From Isoetes taiwanensis (lineage: Eukaryota > Streptophyta > Lycopodiopsida > Isoetales > Isoetaceae): 64,000 nt of DNA. Each line of letters opens with the position of its first letter. The stretch's first letter is position 1. Positions 1-11,639 of the stretch are shown here, in pieces. A program made the position numbers and the translations under genes. The notes beneath the pieces were generated by a model that was not told where the DNA came from, did no database searches, and worked only from the letters and a program-made list of their open reading frames with translations. The stretch is from NCBI GenBank assembly GCA_021234155.1, contig JAJEKV010000001.1, positions 24,231,189 through 24,295,188 of the forward strand, read 5' to 3'.

Positions 1-1372
1 CCATCTCTTTGCCATAATTCCATGTATTCCATAAAAACACCCTTTCCATAAGTCCTTCAGAGCGCTTCAACTGGCTTCATACGGCTTTGCTTAACTTTTT
101 GCGCATGGAACTTGCACAAATATTTGAAAAGCCTTGTCCCTGCTCATCCATATATGAAGGCTACCTCCTTTGAATAGAAACCTATAGGTAAAAATAACAC
201 CTAATTTCCATTTAATAGAAGACCTATAACATGAAGTAAGACCTAAAATTCCTTTGAATAGAAGACCTATGAAGGCGTATAACATGAAATAAAACACCTA
301 AAAGAGCATTATTTACATCTACATACAACTACAACATGAAATACACCTAATTGAGCATTACTTACATCTACATACAACAAAATTAATCTTACCTCTCCCC
401 TTTTGGAAGCTTTGTGAACTTCGATCTCCATTTGCCTCTTCTTCCCTTGCGACCACTTTCGGTATGCATCCTCGTCTATAGTGAGTGGATGTGGATCAAT
501 GTTCAATGTGTCAGGGCTCTTACTGGGTGCAATGAACACTAGAGGAAGAAATGCTAGCCCTTTGGCTTTGAGGACTTGGGTAAGGATAAATTATTTGCAG
601 TCTACTAGCGATTAGTTCTTGCATTGCCTTTAGATTTTCAACATCCATATTGGCAAGAATCGCCATGTCCCTGAGTTAGGGGTAGAGGTGGGACGCCATT
701 GGCCCTTGCCCTTCTTGCATTTGCTTGTTCTCACTAGAAGAAATAAAGTAGAATATTAGAATTTTAGAAATAATATAATTGAAAATAGCATCAATGAAGA
801 ACAAGCAACTCAAAACATTATGTTTCTATATGTTTATAAGCATCCATTTCTGAATCTCACAAGTATCCATTTACCAATAGTATGTCAATCTTCCATACTC
901 AATTAAAGGGAAGTCCCTTCCATAATGCAATTAAAAGTCCTTAAGCGGCCATGCAAATTTCAAGTATTTAGTCTACATAAAATCCTATAAATGGCCATGC
1001 GAATTTCAAGTATTCAATCTCAAATTGGAAGGCGGATGCGGATATCAAAAAACGAGGGATTACAGTCATTTCCTTGGCTTCGAGGATGGAAGGAAACATG
1101 CTGCGACAAGGCCATAGTTGCATACTACAATTATTATGATTTCAACATGTTACATGTATGCAAGGTGCATTGTTAATTAGTTGTTGAATAAGCGACTTGC
1201 TTTACTGTCGATATCCATGGGACCTATTAAAATTTGTTCTCAAATGGAGCATTGATGCTAAACATACAAAAATCGAAAAGTTTTCCGACACGGATGTAGA
1301 GCCACTATGAAAAAAATCAACCATGTCTATATTCACCCCTAAAGGTCATTCTTTTTTACAATCTATCTATAT
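1..1372. other. AT-rich non-coding stretch
   Basis: I see no supported gene here. A 76-codon minus-strand frame at 309-539 is charged and protein-like in places but matches no family I know, and it has no neighbouring exons. Short phrases recur around 180-360 (variants of 'cctttgaatagaagacctat' and 'aacatgaaataaaacaccta'), which suggests a decayed repeat. Confidence 0.5.
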
Positions 1373-1565
1373 ATAGTAATAAAAGCAAAATGTAGTTTGT
1401 GCTTGAGCATCTCGGTGATCAATTTCTTTTTCCATAACTTTCATTTTGGACCGTCCAGGATATAACCTATTCTTATTGCCGTTGATTTTCTTGTGTATAA
1501 AATATTCATTTTGCCGTTTGATAATTAGTGGTTATTGTTTTTAACTAAACTAAGCTTTTTTCGGA
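1373..1565. repeat. Direct repeat R1, copy 1 (~195 bp)
   Basis: This block matches 3207-3395 in the same orientation, with scattered substitutions and small indels. Shared landmarks are 'agcaaaatgtagtttgtg', 'ttcattttggaccgtcc', 'ttgccgttgattttcttgtg' and 'ccgtttgataattag'. The two copies flank about 1.6 kb that contains a tandem array. They could be terminal repeats of a small element (TRIM-like), but I see no TG...CA ends or target duplication. Confidence 0.75.
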
Positions 1566-2475
1566 AGATCTATCTATATATATATACAAGAAAATTAATA
1601 GTCCCTACGTGCATGTTCTAATTTTAGCATGTTCTTACGGTTTGCAAAAGGCCGCCGTGCTCGGTAACCAAAGATTCTCTTGAGATTCTCTTGTGATTCC
1701 TCTATATTCTTCAACATCTATGTACTATATTTAGCATTCATGAAGATTCCCTAGATTCTCTTAGGATTTTTCTATTTTGATTAGGGTGCTTTACCCATGA
1801 GCATTTAGAACCTTCAAAAAATCTATTTTGGATCGTTGCAATATTTCTAAAACACTTTCTATTTTTTTTTAGGCGCTTGTCCGAGCATCTAGAACATTTT
1901 TTTTTCAAGATTTATATTGTACACCTTTATTTATGAAACATTTTAGAACATTCTATTGTGGCTCTTTGCAAAATCTTAAAAAAAACTCCAAGATTTCATC
2001 CAAGATTTTCTAAGATTCCCTTAGATGAAGATCCCTTAGATTCAACTAGATTTTAGCGTTAAGATGGACTTGTAAATATTTTCCTACATTCTCTTACAAT
2101 TTTGAGGATTTCCTTATATTCCTTTAATTCTCTGGATTCCCTTACATTCTAGAAATTTCTAGAGCATTCTAGAACTTTCGAACATTCTGAAAACTTTCAA
2201 AGAAAACATCCTAGAACTTTTCGGGGAAGTATTTCCCTATTCCCTTACCGTTTCAGGAAGAACTATCTAGAATATTATATTCTATTTTTATCTTAATTAA
2301 AACATTACCCTTAAGTATATTTGAAACATAAATTATTCCTTAGAATTAATGCTTGGTCTAGTGGTTATTTGGGGGTTTGAGGGTTTTGAGGGGTCGGGTT
2401 TGCAGATCCTCCCAATAACATACAAAATTTCAAAAGCCTTGAGCCTTAGGATCATGGAGACTTCGATCAGCGATC
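1566..2475. other. Low-complexity TTCTAGA/ATTC-rich stretch
   Basis: No gene is visible. The sequence is built of degenerate 'gattctcttag', 'attctag' and 'aacattct' phrases, typical of a decayed short-period satellite or the interior of a non-coding element. The heat-shock-element-like run at 2145-2190 lies inside it. Confidence 0.5.
2145..2190. promoter_or_regulatory. Heat-shock-element-like run of alternating TTC/GAA
   Basis: About seven contiguous inverted 5-bp units (nTTCn/nGAAn) follow each other in phase: TTC-GAA-TTC-GAG-TTC-GAA-TTC. Arrays of three or more such units are the known binding site of heat-shock factors. No gene start lies close downstream, and the surroundings are rich in similar words, so this may be coincidental. 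Confidence 0.3.
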
Positions 2476-2479
2476 AGAT

Positions 2480-3180
2480 ACTCACCATAAAAAGCAATAT
2501 GAGTAGTGGGATCCTGTACATATAATTCCAAAGCCAAACGGACCGTAGGGAACGTGCCAAACCCCACGGCGACGGGATCACCGGATCGGCCGATCGGGGA
2601 TCCGAATCTTTGGGCCGTGGGATACGCTTACATATATCACCATATAAAGAAGCAATATGAGGTAGTAGGATCTAGCCATATGGTCAATCGTTGCCAAGCC
2701 ACGGCGATAGGATCTCCGGATCGCGATGGGGATCCGAATCAACTTTGGCCCAGTAGGATTAAACACATATCACCATATAAAAGCAATATGGTAGTAGGAT
2801 CTATTACATATAATTCCCAAAGCCATATAAAAAGCAATATGAGTAATTAGGATCTATACATATATAATTCCCAAAGCCATGGACCGTAGAATGCGTGCCA
2901 AGCCACTGGCGATAGGATCTGGGATCGGTGATGGGGATCGAATCAACTTGGGACCGTAGGATAAACACATATAGTCTATACACAAACTCTCAAGCCATCG
3001 GGTGCGCATGATCGTCCCAAAGCCACGTGGCCAGAGGGATCTCGGATCAACGAGTCAGTTCAAAAGGACAAACATAAGAACATATATGTAGGACAAACAT
3101 ATATGCACCGTACCAAACCTCTCAAAGCCACGCGGGAGTATTTGGGATCTCGGGTCCCAGTCCGGATTGAGTGTTACAAA
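2480..3180. repeat. Degenerate tandem array, ~150-bp unit
   Basis: Four to five imperfect units recur. Each has the order 'atataaaaagcaatatgag', 'taggatct', 'acatataattcccaaagcc', 'accgta', 'cgtgccaagccac', 'ggcgataggatc', 'ggatcg' and 'gggatccgaatc'. Unit starts are near 2487, 2641, 2772, 2823 and 2955, and the last units are strongly diverged. Short frames in the array are by-products of the repeat. Confidence 0.7.
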
Positions 3181-3206
3181 CATAAGAATATATATGTTAT
3201 GATATG

Positions 3207-3395
3207 ATAGTAATAAAAGCAAAATGTAGTTTGTGCAGAAACATCTCGCCGCCAATTTCTTTCCCCATAACTTTCATTTTGGACCGTCCGGATCATAACT
3301 ATTCTTATTGCCGTTGATTTTCTTGTGTATAAAAAATATTCATTTTAAGCCGTTTGATAATTAGTTATTGTTTTGGCGTGAACTAAGCTCATTTT
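3207..3395. repeat. Direct repeat R1, copy 2
   Basis: Second copy of the block at 1373-1565, in the same orientation. It follows directly on the tandem array. Confidence 0.75.
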
Positions 3396-5546
3396 TTAAG
3401 AATAACGATCGCAGATGAGAGGCGGATATGTCCGTGACTTATTGTCAAGAATCTAAAATCTGCGAGGATATGATGTTTGATTTATAAATCGAAATGGCAT
3501 AGCAAAAGTTCAGGAGGTAAAAACCTCCATAGCCATTTTCTTCTTATGTTTCCGTCGAAGATAGAATCTTTCAAATTTTTGTTTGAAACAAAGAACCCGT
3601 TCAATCCGTCATGTTTTAAAAACAAAGCGCGTTTTATTTTTTTTGATTTCATTTAACAATTCATACCGCTCTAAATAGATCAAATTTCCATGCTGATCAA
3701 ATGGAGGCACAACCGTCACCGGAAAATCCTACTTAAATACAAGATCCTCGACCTCCTCGGTGACCTCTCGACTTTGCCTTTCGCCATGTTGAATCTTATG
3801 CAACAAATGATGAATGAAGAAGTGCTTCACGGGATGATCGAACCGTCAAACGCTATATATTCATGGGCTATTTCATTTGCCTTTTCATCCTTTTGCATAG
3901 TCTAGGTAAGAACATGTACGAAGAAGAATATATCAAGAAATGGCTTCAAAAACAATTTTGATTTGCGGGTGCCTAACCATAGATACATCGATGTTTTGCT
4001 TAACGGTGAAAGCAGAGGATTATTATGGACTGGGATTTAGATCCCATTCAAAATCATTCGATCCAATTCAAGACTACTTATCTGCTTTTTGAAGTAGTTG
4101 CTTCCTAGCGATGGAACTTGGGAGGATATCGTCAATATTTGGCGTTGAATCACGTGGTCCTAACGGAAAAAGCGGATCTCAAGCGAGTGTATCAAGAGCC
4201 CAGGCGTGTAATTAGAGATGATTTTCCGGGCATATTGTTGAAGAGGTTATTCTATTTAATTTCAATTTTATCTCTTCCGCGAGATTATAAATTAATTCCT
4301 TGCATACATGATTTGACCACCCCTGTTATGAGGCCCTCCAAGTACGCACAGAACAGAGTCTATTGAAATACTTGTTACACGGTTACTTCTCAAGTCATAC
4401 TATGATATAGTGAGGGAAAACTATACAAGATTCTGTTCCAAAAGCAATTATGCATTTTTGGTATGGTGCTTAGGTTGGTGTATATACTTGTGTTTCAAAC
4501 ATAAATTATTACGGAATGTTTTAACTTGCAACAGCATAGCATCGAAAGTGAATATTACTATTTCTTTGGCCCTGCGGTGAATCATGCTAAAAGCGTGAAT
4601 ACATAATGTCTGCCATGGGAAGCTATCACAGTGCACTTTCCTCCACTCATTGAGTTTACACTTGCTCGGGAGAATTTAAAATTTAGGTAGTTGAGGGTGT
4701 TTTTGTTCTTAGTCCATTTATGGAATTCTATGCCTTGAATCTGCATTGATGGCATTTGGCTTCTCAAAGCATTTTTTAGGTTTACTTGCTCCATCTCTTG
4801 ACAGCATAATACGCTTTTTGAAAAGTCACTTTTGTTCACGGAAAACCCGTTTGAGGACATGCTTCGAGGAAAGGGAGGACATTTCTATAAGAAGAACGTT
4901 GCAAAGGAGCTTTTTGAAAGTTTTAGCAAGCTGCCTTTGTAAATGTGAATATCATGTGTATCTAATAGTTGACCATAAAATACTTGGACTTTGGAAGACT
5001 TGCCCCTTGAGTTTGATTTTGCTTCAAAAACGCCTACTCGCTTTAGATGCAAATGGTCTTCCTCCACGGTTGTGGCAAGTTCACATGGTATTTCTGATAA
5101 TGGTGAATCTTCTTACGTAGGTCGCAAAACATAAAAGAAGGGCTTTTAATTTCGAACAACCATCGGGGAATACAAGTAATTTGGTTGGAGCTGCGGTTAA
5201 CTTTGTTGGTAATGCAAGCGGACCTTCATCACCGGAATGGGCTATCAATCATAAGTGCTTAATCTTGTTGGACGCATGTAACCTCCAATGAAATAGCTGG
5301 AAATTGCCAAAAACGTTACTATGGGTACGACATCGGCGAGAATATACTCTAGATTATTTGATCTTTCGAGCGATGGAGGTTACTTTGATCAACTGGAGCA
5401 TTGAATTAAAGCCCAGATGGAGCGGATCAAGTTCAAAGTGATGATTGTAGTTGTTAATTTGTTGAAAGTGATATGATACATGGTTTTGTTGTTGCATCTT
5501 ATTTGGACAATTTATCTTACATCACCGGGTAATTAAAAGTTGTGGT
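3396..5546. other. Stretch without a recognisable gene
   Basis: Several open frames of 60-124 codons occur on both strands around 3690-5120 (for example plus 4746-5120 and minus 4582-4860), overlapping one another. None shows a family motif I recognise, and neither strand is clearly favoured. It may be a decayed retroelement interior. Confidence 0.4.
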
Positions 5547-5905
5547 CAATCATGCGACTTTTGTTCCCAATAAAACATGTCTTTGTAACAATTTGGCTAA
5601 TATGTCCACTTTGGATCTATTCATGTGAGCATGCTAAATATATAGCTTAATTCTTGGCTTATGTGCTCAATCACGCGACCTTTGTTCCCAATAAAAGCGG
5701 GTCTTGTGTATAGGTTGGTAATTTATCCACTTTGGATCATTATAGGAGCATGCTCAAGATATAGTTTTAATTCTTGGCTTTAGTGCTCAATCATGCTGGC
5801 TTTTGTTCCCAATAAAGCAGGTATTTTGTATGATTTGGCCTAATATATCCACTTTGGATCTATTAGAAGCATGCTCATATTTTGGCTTACTACGTTGTTT
5901 GTGTA
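5547..5905. repeat. Tandem repeat, three copies of ~120 bp
   Basis: Units begin at 5547, 5668 and 5788 (periods 121 and 120 bp), each with a 'caatcaYgc' start followed by 'ttgttcccaataaa', 'atccactttggatc' or 'gtccactttggatc', 'gagcatgct' and 'ttcttggctt'. The copies are moderately diverged. The third runs directly into the candidate coding region at 5977. Confidence 0.85.
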
Positions 5906-5976
5906 TACCAATCTATTTTAACGGCATCCGATGTTCCGGATCGAAACATTTTGAGGATCGAGGATATAAAAGCACA

Positions 5977-6363
5977 ATGAAGCGGCTGAGTTTTCTTTCC
6001 TATTTATTTATAGTTCTATGGTTGCCCTTCTCGGTGCTTAATGGGTCCCATATCGGGTACAATTGTGGGGTTATAGCCCTCCCAAGCAAGGTATTTTTTT
6101 ATGAGAGTGCAATTGTCCCCTCCCAGCGTTTTGTGGCGAATGGCAGTTTGAGGGCCAATTTCAACCCCAAGGGTGTATGTGATCTTTTAAATAGATTTCT
6201 GCAAAGGAGCTTACATGTAACAACAACTTACATACAACTTACATATTGCAACAAGCCCAACAATAACACGCCTTTAAATATACTAGAAGAACAAGCCTCG
6301 TTACTTTATTCCTTTGGGATGCATCAAGAACATATCCCTGTTCTCCATTTCACATCGCCATAG
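5977..6363 (+). CDS. Candidate small secreted protein, family unknown
   Basis: A 128-codon open frame begins at ATG 5977. The frame itself is open from 5803, but the upstream part lies in the tandem repeat. The first 25 residues (MKRLSFLSYLFIVLWLPFSV...) have a basic start and a hydrophobic core like a secretory signal peptide. The rest contains four cysteines and Asn-rich patches and shows no domain I recognise. I see no obvious splice partners. It could be a real small secreted protein, the first exon of a longer gene, or a chance frame beside a repeat. I favour the start at 5977 because of the signal-like N-terminus. Confidence 0.25.
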   Translation: MKRLSFLSYLFIVLWLPFSVLNGSHIGYNCGVIALPSKVFFYESAIVPSQRFVANGSLRANFNPKGVCDLLNRFLQRSLHVTTTYIQLTYCNKPNNNTPLNILEEQASLLYSFGMHQEHIPVLHFTSP

Positions 6364-8376
6364 ATCTTAGGGCAATGGCATCAGTGCGAGGCTTTCTTGC
6401 GATGTTGCACAAGAATCTTCCTTGTTGATCCTTCCCCTTTTGCACAACATGGATCCCCTAATAGCTATTACGAATCATGCAAAAACACAACATGAAATAA
6501 ATCTTAATATTACATGAAGATGTCATTTTGTAGATCAGGAGAGGAACTCAAATAATAGTTGATGCTAAAATGATGCCTAGCTAAACAAGTAGGAAACGTA
6601 GTAGACATTTTCAATCTGCCGGGCAAAAGTTTGAAGCTCAGGTTTTCAAAGTTGCCCCAAAACTTTTAACATAATTCTTGGAGTTTCATTTCTTGATTAA
6701 CGCACTTGTATAACTCTTGTGCCAAAGGCACAACTTACAACTTGTAACTATAGTGCATGGAGGATAGATCCCAGCAAGAAAAATAAACGATAGAATTTAC
6801 ATCTTCAATGACTCACCATAAATTTTTTCAAAGCGAGCACTTCTTGGCGGTGGGGAAAGAGACCATATGATATGTTTGCATGAGTGCATTGTAATTTTAC
6901 ATATCAACAGGAAGGCTCATTGCACTTGAATTTGAAACAACTCTAAGTGCATTATTGCTTTCAAACTTTATATTCCTTTTTTTTTTTTTTTCTAGAAATT
7001 ATGCCCGGCGAAAAGCTCCAGCAACGCTAAGCACTTTTTCTAGTAAAGTATAATTCAATTTACAGTAACATGTTATAATCTTGTGTCCAAAAAGCCATAT
7101 TATGAATATCAACAAGATCTTCCTCTCTATAGAACTTTTGTCCTTATTACTGACTGTTGTAAATGCACAGTTTTAGATGGAACGCTGAAAATGTAAAGGA
7201 ATCCAATCCACCATCGCCATTTGGCACATCCTTCAGAATGTTGAGCAGTGTATTGACCTTATCTTGAGGAGTGGCAGTTTCTAAAAAGAGACACCAGAAT
7301 GTCAATTGCCCCAGTCCTGCCTTGCCGAGGGCTTAAATATGATATTATGATTAGGAAGATGCAATAGAGTGGCAAATGTCAACAGAGTTGCATTTACTAT
7401 ATAACAATGCTGGTGCAGAACATGTACAATTTGTCAAACATGTTGCCACTTGCTGGTTCTATGTTTAAGGAAATGAAAGGATGCCCTGGGGATCAGAGCC
7501 TTAAAGATACAAGCTCACAGAGACTTCACAGCCTAAAGCTGTGTCTTAAGTGACTACCTGATTAAGGTAGTTCTCTGCTAGTTATTGATTTTGTAAATGT
7601 GATCTCCAGCTGAATGGATCTTAATTTGAAGCATGCAATCGGTGGAGCAGCCCATTGGAAGAATGTAATACTCACTCATTTGGAACTGGCCACAGAGAAC
7701 TAGAACTAGGCAATTCTTCTGCATGCAATGTTCCTTGCAGAAATACTGGATCTTTCAGACTCTGTCGCACCCTCTGCCTGGCTACATTTACTTTTTAATC
7801 TCGCCTGCCCATTTCACACATTATATCTAGTTCTATTAGTTAGAGCTCAACATATGCTTGCCTTTTTATTTTATCTCTAAATAAGCATCCACCATTCCAT
7901 GCACATCCTAGCCTCCAAATTTCCTGTGCATTTTCTGTGCATTTCTTCCTCTTCTGTTTCTGCCATCCATTCAATCCAATGCATTAGCATTAGATATTGA
8001 ATCCTTGCCTTATAATGCACCACATCTGTTACATACATATCTGTCCAGGCAAGTTTGATGATTGATGAACATTTCCATTTTAGTTCCAAGTTTCCTTATG
8101 CCAACCTTTCACAATTCAAGAGACCAACATCCCAAAACTATAACTTGATACATTCATCAATATACTCTACCAAATTTGCAAAACATGTAGAAACTCCAAT
8201 CTCTTATAATCAATATATCCTCATTATACAGCACAAAATATCTATAAGTATATATACATTCGGGCCATGCACCCATGGAGAGAATTCCTGTTCTCCATTG
8301 GCAAGACCTGTTACTATTAGCAAAACTTAGCTGGTCAAACTAAACTCAGAAGGCTCAGGCAAGGAAATAACTGAGG
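6364..8376. other. Non-coding stretch
   Basis: No supported gene. It holds a poly-T tract near 6978-6990 and one copy of a dispersed 60-bp repeat (7580-7640). Frames at 7877-8089 (minus) and 8055-8330 (plus) are short and overlap each other, and I do not support them. Part of it may be the 3' flank of the minus-strand BAHD exon. Confidence 0.45.
7580..7640. repeat. Dispersed repeat R2, copy 1
   Basis: The pattern 'ttattgattttgtaaatg...tctcc...gaatggatc...taatttgaagcatgcaat' also occurs at 9098-9148 and 9858-9917 in the same orientation. The copies bracket the BAHD exon and share some flanking words. Confidence 0.7.
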
Positions 8377-8856
8377 CTAAACATGGCACCAGAGTTTTTC
8401 TAGTAATTCCATCTGGGGTTCAGGAAGTACAACAACTGCATCTATGCTGGAATCCTTACTGTAAGAAGGGAGCAGAACCACAATGCCTTCATAGATATCT
8501 GGTAAGTTGCCTGCATACAAGGGGGAGCCCCAACCAAAGTCTACATCATAGAGTGGAAAATTAACCCAGCTTGTAACCAGCAAATCTGGAGCAAGAGAAA
8601 CTGGCACATTGTGATTAGCTTCCATCTGCTTGTAAAGCTCCATGGCATCTATGCTGCAGCGCAAATACTTGTCATCAGCCCTTTTGATGGCATTGCTAAC
8701 AAGCTCTGCAGCATCTGAAAGGGGTGCTTCTGTAAGTTGACTGGCAGCTATGGAAGTAGAAGGACAAAATGTTGCATTCCCAAAATATCCTTTGGGCAGT
8801 GCTGGCTCAAGTCTGTGTCTCCCATCCATGGCCACCAGAACATGTGTCTCAGTTTT
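8377..8856 (-). pseudogene. BAHD acyltransferase C-terminal exon (orphan)
   Basis: The translation matches the C-terminal third of plant BAHD acyl-CoA-dependent acyltransferases (HCT/shikimate hydroxycinnamoyltransferase type). Features are a DGRHRLEPALPKGYFGN segment near the start, an EYLR-like DDKYLR helix, LLVTSWVNFPLYDVDFGWG with the conserved DFGWG structural motif, and a C-terminal LPEPQMELLEKL strand. In the family these enzymes move acyl groups from CoA onto phenolics or alcohols in the cytosol. The reading frame enters from a possible splice acceptor (AG at 8857-8858 on the minus strand), just upstream of THVLVAMDGR. The N-terminal half with the HxxxD catalytic motif is not found upstream within the window, so this is a gene fragment, or its first exons lie beyond recognition. 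The frame is intact to its stop. Confidence 0.75.
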
Positions 8857-9097
8857 CTAATTCAGTTTTCTTGCACTTGTTATGCATTTCCACAAATGTG
8901 CTGCAAGGCTTTCGAAGGGATATTCTTTCATACATCAAGCAAATTCATGCAAACATCACATAATGCATTCTACATCTACATTACCATCTACAGAATGCTA
9001 TTCCAGACTCTGCGGCACCCTGTTTTCCTGCGTTATGACACCCTCGGTTCTTTGTGAGAGGTAAGTCAACAATTGTAGATTTCACTATCTCCGCTGC

Positions 9098-9148
9098 TTG
9101 TGGATTTTGTAGATGTCTCCTGCTAAATGGACCTTAATTTGAAGCATA
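9098..9148. repeat. Dispersed repeat R2, copy 2
   Basis: Diverged copy of 7580-7640: 'tggattttgtagatgtctcctgctaaatggacc...taatttgaagcata'. Confidence 0.65.
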
Positions 9149-9857
9149 AAGGTAGCACAGTTCTATAACTGGATTTTCTTATCCATTTGTATCAACCTTT
9201 TGATTTTGAGCACAGAAGCTAACTATAACCAGATGTTGCTTCTTATTTTCAGACAGAGAATTATCTATACCTAACAACAACGATATGTTCCTTCTAATTT
9301 ACACAAGTTTAAGAAGCTAACTAAAAGCAGAAAACAAATGACATAACACAGTCTAGCACTTTCAAACGTGTCAGCAGAAAATAGTCAACAGAAAAACAAA
9401 TGACATAACAAATGCCTCACTGAAACAGATTATGAATGGCAAACAAAGATCCTTTACTTTCTATTCTTAGAGGGTGCAACACACCAAAATCCATCCATAT
9501 CCACTAAATTGCTTACAACTTATGCATGAATTGTGTTGCAGACAACCTACTGCATCTAATCAGCATGCACACGAAGTCTTTTTATTTTACATGCAAATCT
9601 TAGATCTAGGCCCAATGTCAAATATCTCTAACACATTTATCCTGAATTATATGAGAGGTAAGTAACAATGTTAATGGCTATCTGCTTTATCTTCTAATCT
9701 TTGAGCCTTTAGATGCAGATACAAAAGAATCATATTAATGACAGACCTAAGACCATCGCTGTTTATTATGGAACAATTGCAAATGCTTGCAAAACAGGAG
9801 ACTTGATTATCTTTCCTGCTTAAAACAGACCTAAGGAGAGTTGACTACTTTCTGCTC

Positions 9858-9917
9858 CTTATTGATTTTGTAAATGTCGTCTCCTGCGGAATGGATCCCT
9901 AATTTCAAGCATGCAAT
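9858..9917. repeat. Dispersed repeat R2, copy 3
   Basis: Copy of 7580-7640: 'ttattgattttgtaaatg', then 'tctcctgcggaatggatc' and 'taatttcaagcatgcaattg'. Confidence 0.7.
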
Positions 9918-10391
9918 TGCGGCCTTTGGATTCTTTCGCTGGCATCGACGAAAATTATGCTAGCATTTGAAGACAAGCTAGCATTAACTAGGCCGGATTT
10001 GAAGACTGTGTTGACTAGATTAGGCATCAACTAGGGCGGAATTGGAGCCCAGAGAATAATTTCGGAAGCCAAATAATATTCAAAGAAAAATTGGAGAGAA
10101 TGACGACTACTTTCTAAAACTGTAAAACGTGTTTGCGGAGAACTGAAAACAAACTTACTAATTGAGCGATTTCAGTTAGATAACGTGCATAATGGGCGTT
10201 CAAGCTGTGTGACCTCGTGCGCCTTAAGAGCCAGCACCCTCTAAACGAAGGTAAGCAAAAAACCTCCTCTAGTGTGATTTTCTCCGACGAAGATTTTTAG
10301 GCGGCAAACAGAAATAGAATTCATTTTGACGCGCGTCAAACAAAATTGCGTCAGATGCAATAGTCTAAATCATTCTATGGAGTACTTCTTA

Positions 10392-10685
10392 ATGAAAATA
10401 ATAGTTAAAATTTTGTTTTTATTCAAATACAATGTTAATTTACATTAGCATTATTAGAATTATGTATTAGATTATGTATTAGGTAATTTATGTGTGGGGC
10501 CCTTACGCCCCATAAAATTTGAAGCGACCCCGAGGGAGGCGGGGCACGATGAAAATAATAGTTAAAATTTTGTTTTATTCAAACCTGATGTTAATTTTAC
10601 ATTAGCATTATGTATTAGGTAATTCATGTGTGGGGGCCCTTCGCCCCATAAAATTTGAGGCGCCCCTGCCGGGCGGGGCACGGCC
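10392..10685. repeat. Two-copy tandem repeat with GC-rich end
   Basis: Unit 1 (10392-10548) and unit 2 (10549-10685) both run from 'atgaaaataatagttaaaa' through 'ttacattagcatta', 'tgtattaggtaatt', 'catgtgtgggg' or 'tatgtgtgggg', and 'cgccccataaaatttga' to 'ggcggggcac'. Each unit is AT-rich at first and ends in a GC-rich, partly palindromic block (ggggccc...gcccc). This looks like a terminal portion of an element duplicated in place. Confidence 0.8.
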
Positions 10686-11639
10686 ACTGATTGAAAGGGC
10701 GAGAATTTTGTAAAATTCACTAATAAAAATTTAGTGACCCCACAGAAAGAGCCGAGGGGGCAAGTGTGAGGCCGGGAGTCCGGGGTGCAGAGAATTTTGG
10801 GGGCGCAATGAGGCGCCCTCACACATATGAATTACCAAACGCATAAACGTTTGTTTCATATTACGTAGATGTCGGCTATGGTCGAGCTAGGATATGGCTA
10901 TGGCTATAATTTTATATCACTTAAATGTAGTCGATAATAGGGCAATTTGCTATTTCTTTAGTCACAATAACTTAAAATATAAGGGCGGTTTTAAAATTTT
11001 TTCCTTTATGTATTTTAATGCATAATGTATTTTTAATGTAATTGTGTTTTTCATGGTTTATATTTTCAGTTTTGGTTGTGTCTTCGCTAAGCTCATGGCT
11101 TGACTAATATTGGAGAGTTCCAATGTTGATTCACATGGTTCTAGTAGTGAGCCTATGCCACCTATAGATTTGCTACCCGTGTAAGAACATAGCTTATGAT
11201 TTGGTATTAATTTCATGTTAAATGCATCATTTTTTTTTTTTTAATGTCTCACAGGAGCTTAGTTTCCTCTTCACGCTCTTCAAAAAGTAAAAGCGCATGA
11301 CGCTTTATGATGATCCCATTCAAGGCAATACAAACAAGTTGGGACTTGTTGGTGTAAACAATGCAAAGGGACAAAGGCAAGATATAAATATAAATATAAA
11401 TATAAATAAATATATCCTCTATGGCAAAAGATACAAAATTTATTGTTCTAGGCGGCTCAATCGAACACATTCTAACTCAAAATCTTTCATGAACTCAAAT
11501 AGATTCATTATGTCTTTTCTTTCTTGCCAAAAGCGGCCTTCACATACTGAGCTTAAAAGATGTGTTGGTATATCAAAAGATCTTTTTAGGAGAGGTTACA
11601 CGGATATTGTAGACCTCACTTAATATGTGCATAAGAAGC
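10686..11639. other. AT-rich non-coding stretch
   Basis: No gene is recognised. It contains a (TATAAA)n microsatellite at about 11382-11412 and poly-T runs. The 108-codon plus frame at 11297-11623 is produced partly by the microsatellite. Confidence 0.45.

Larger units (their letters stand above)
8857..10391. other. Non-coding stretch upstream of the BAHD exon
   Basis: I searched it for the missing BAHD exons (HxxxD) on the minus strand and saw none. It contains R2 copies 2 and 3 and repeated 'gagaggtaagt' phrases at 9055 and 9654. Short frames here are not supported. Confidence 0.45.

Noticed and set aside
2506-2850. A 114-codon plus-strand protein
   Set aside because: It is a translation of the degenerate tandem array and shows the repeat period in its residues.
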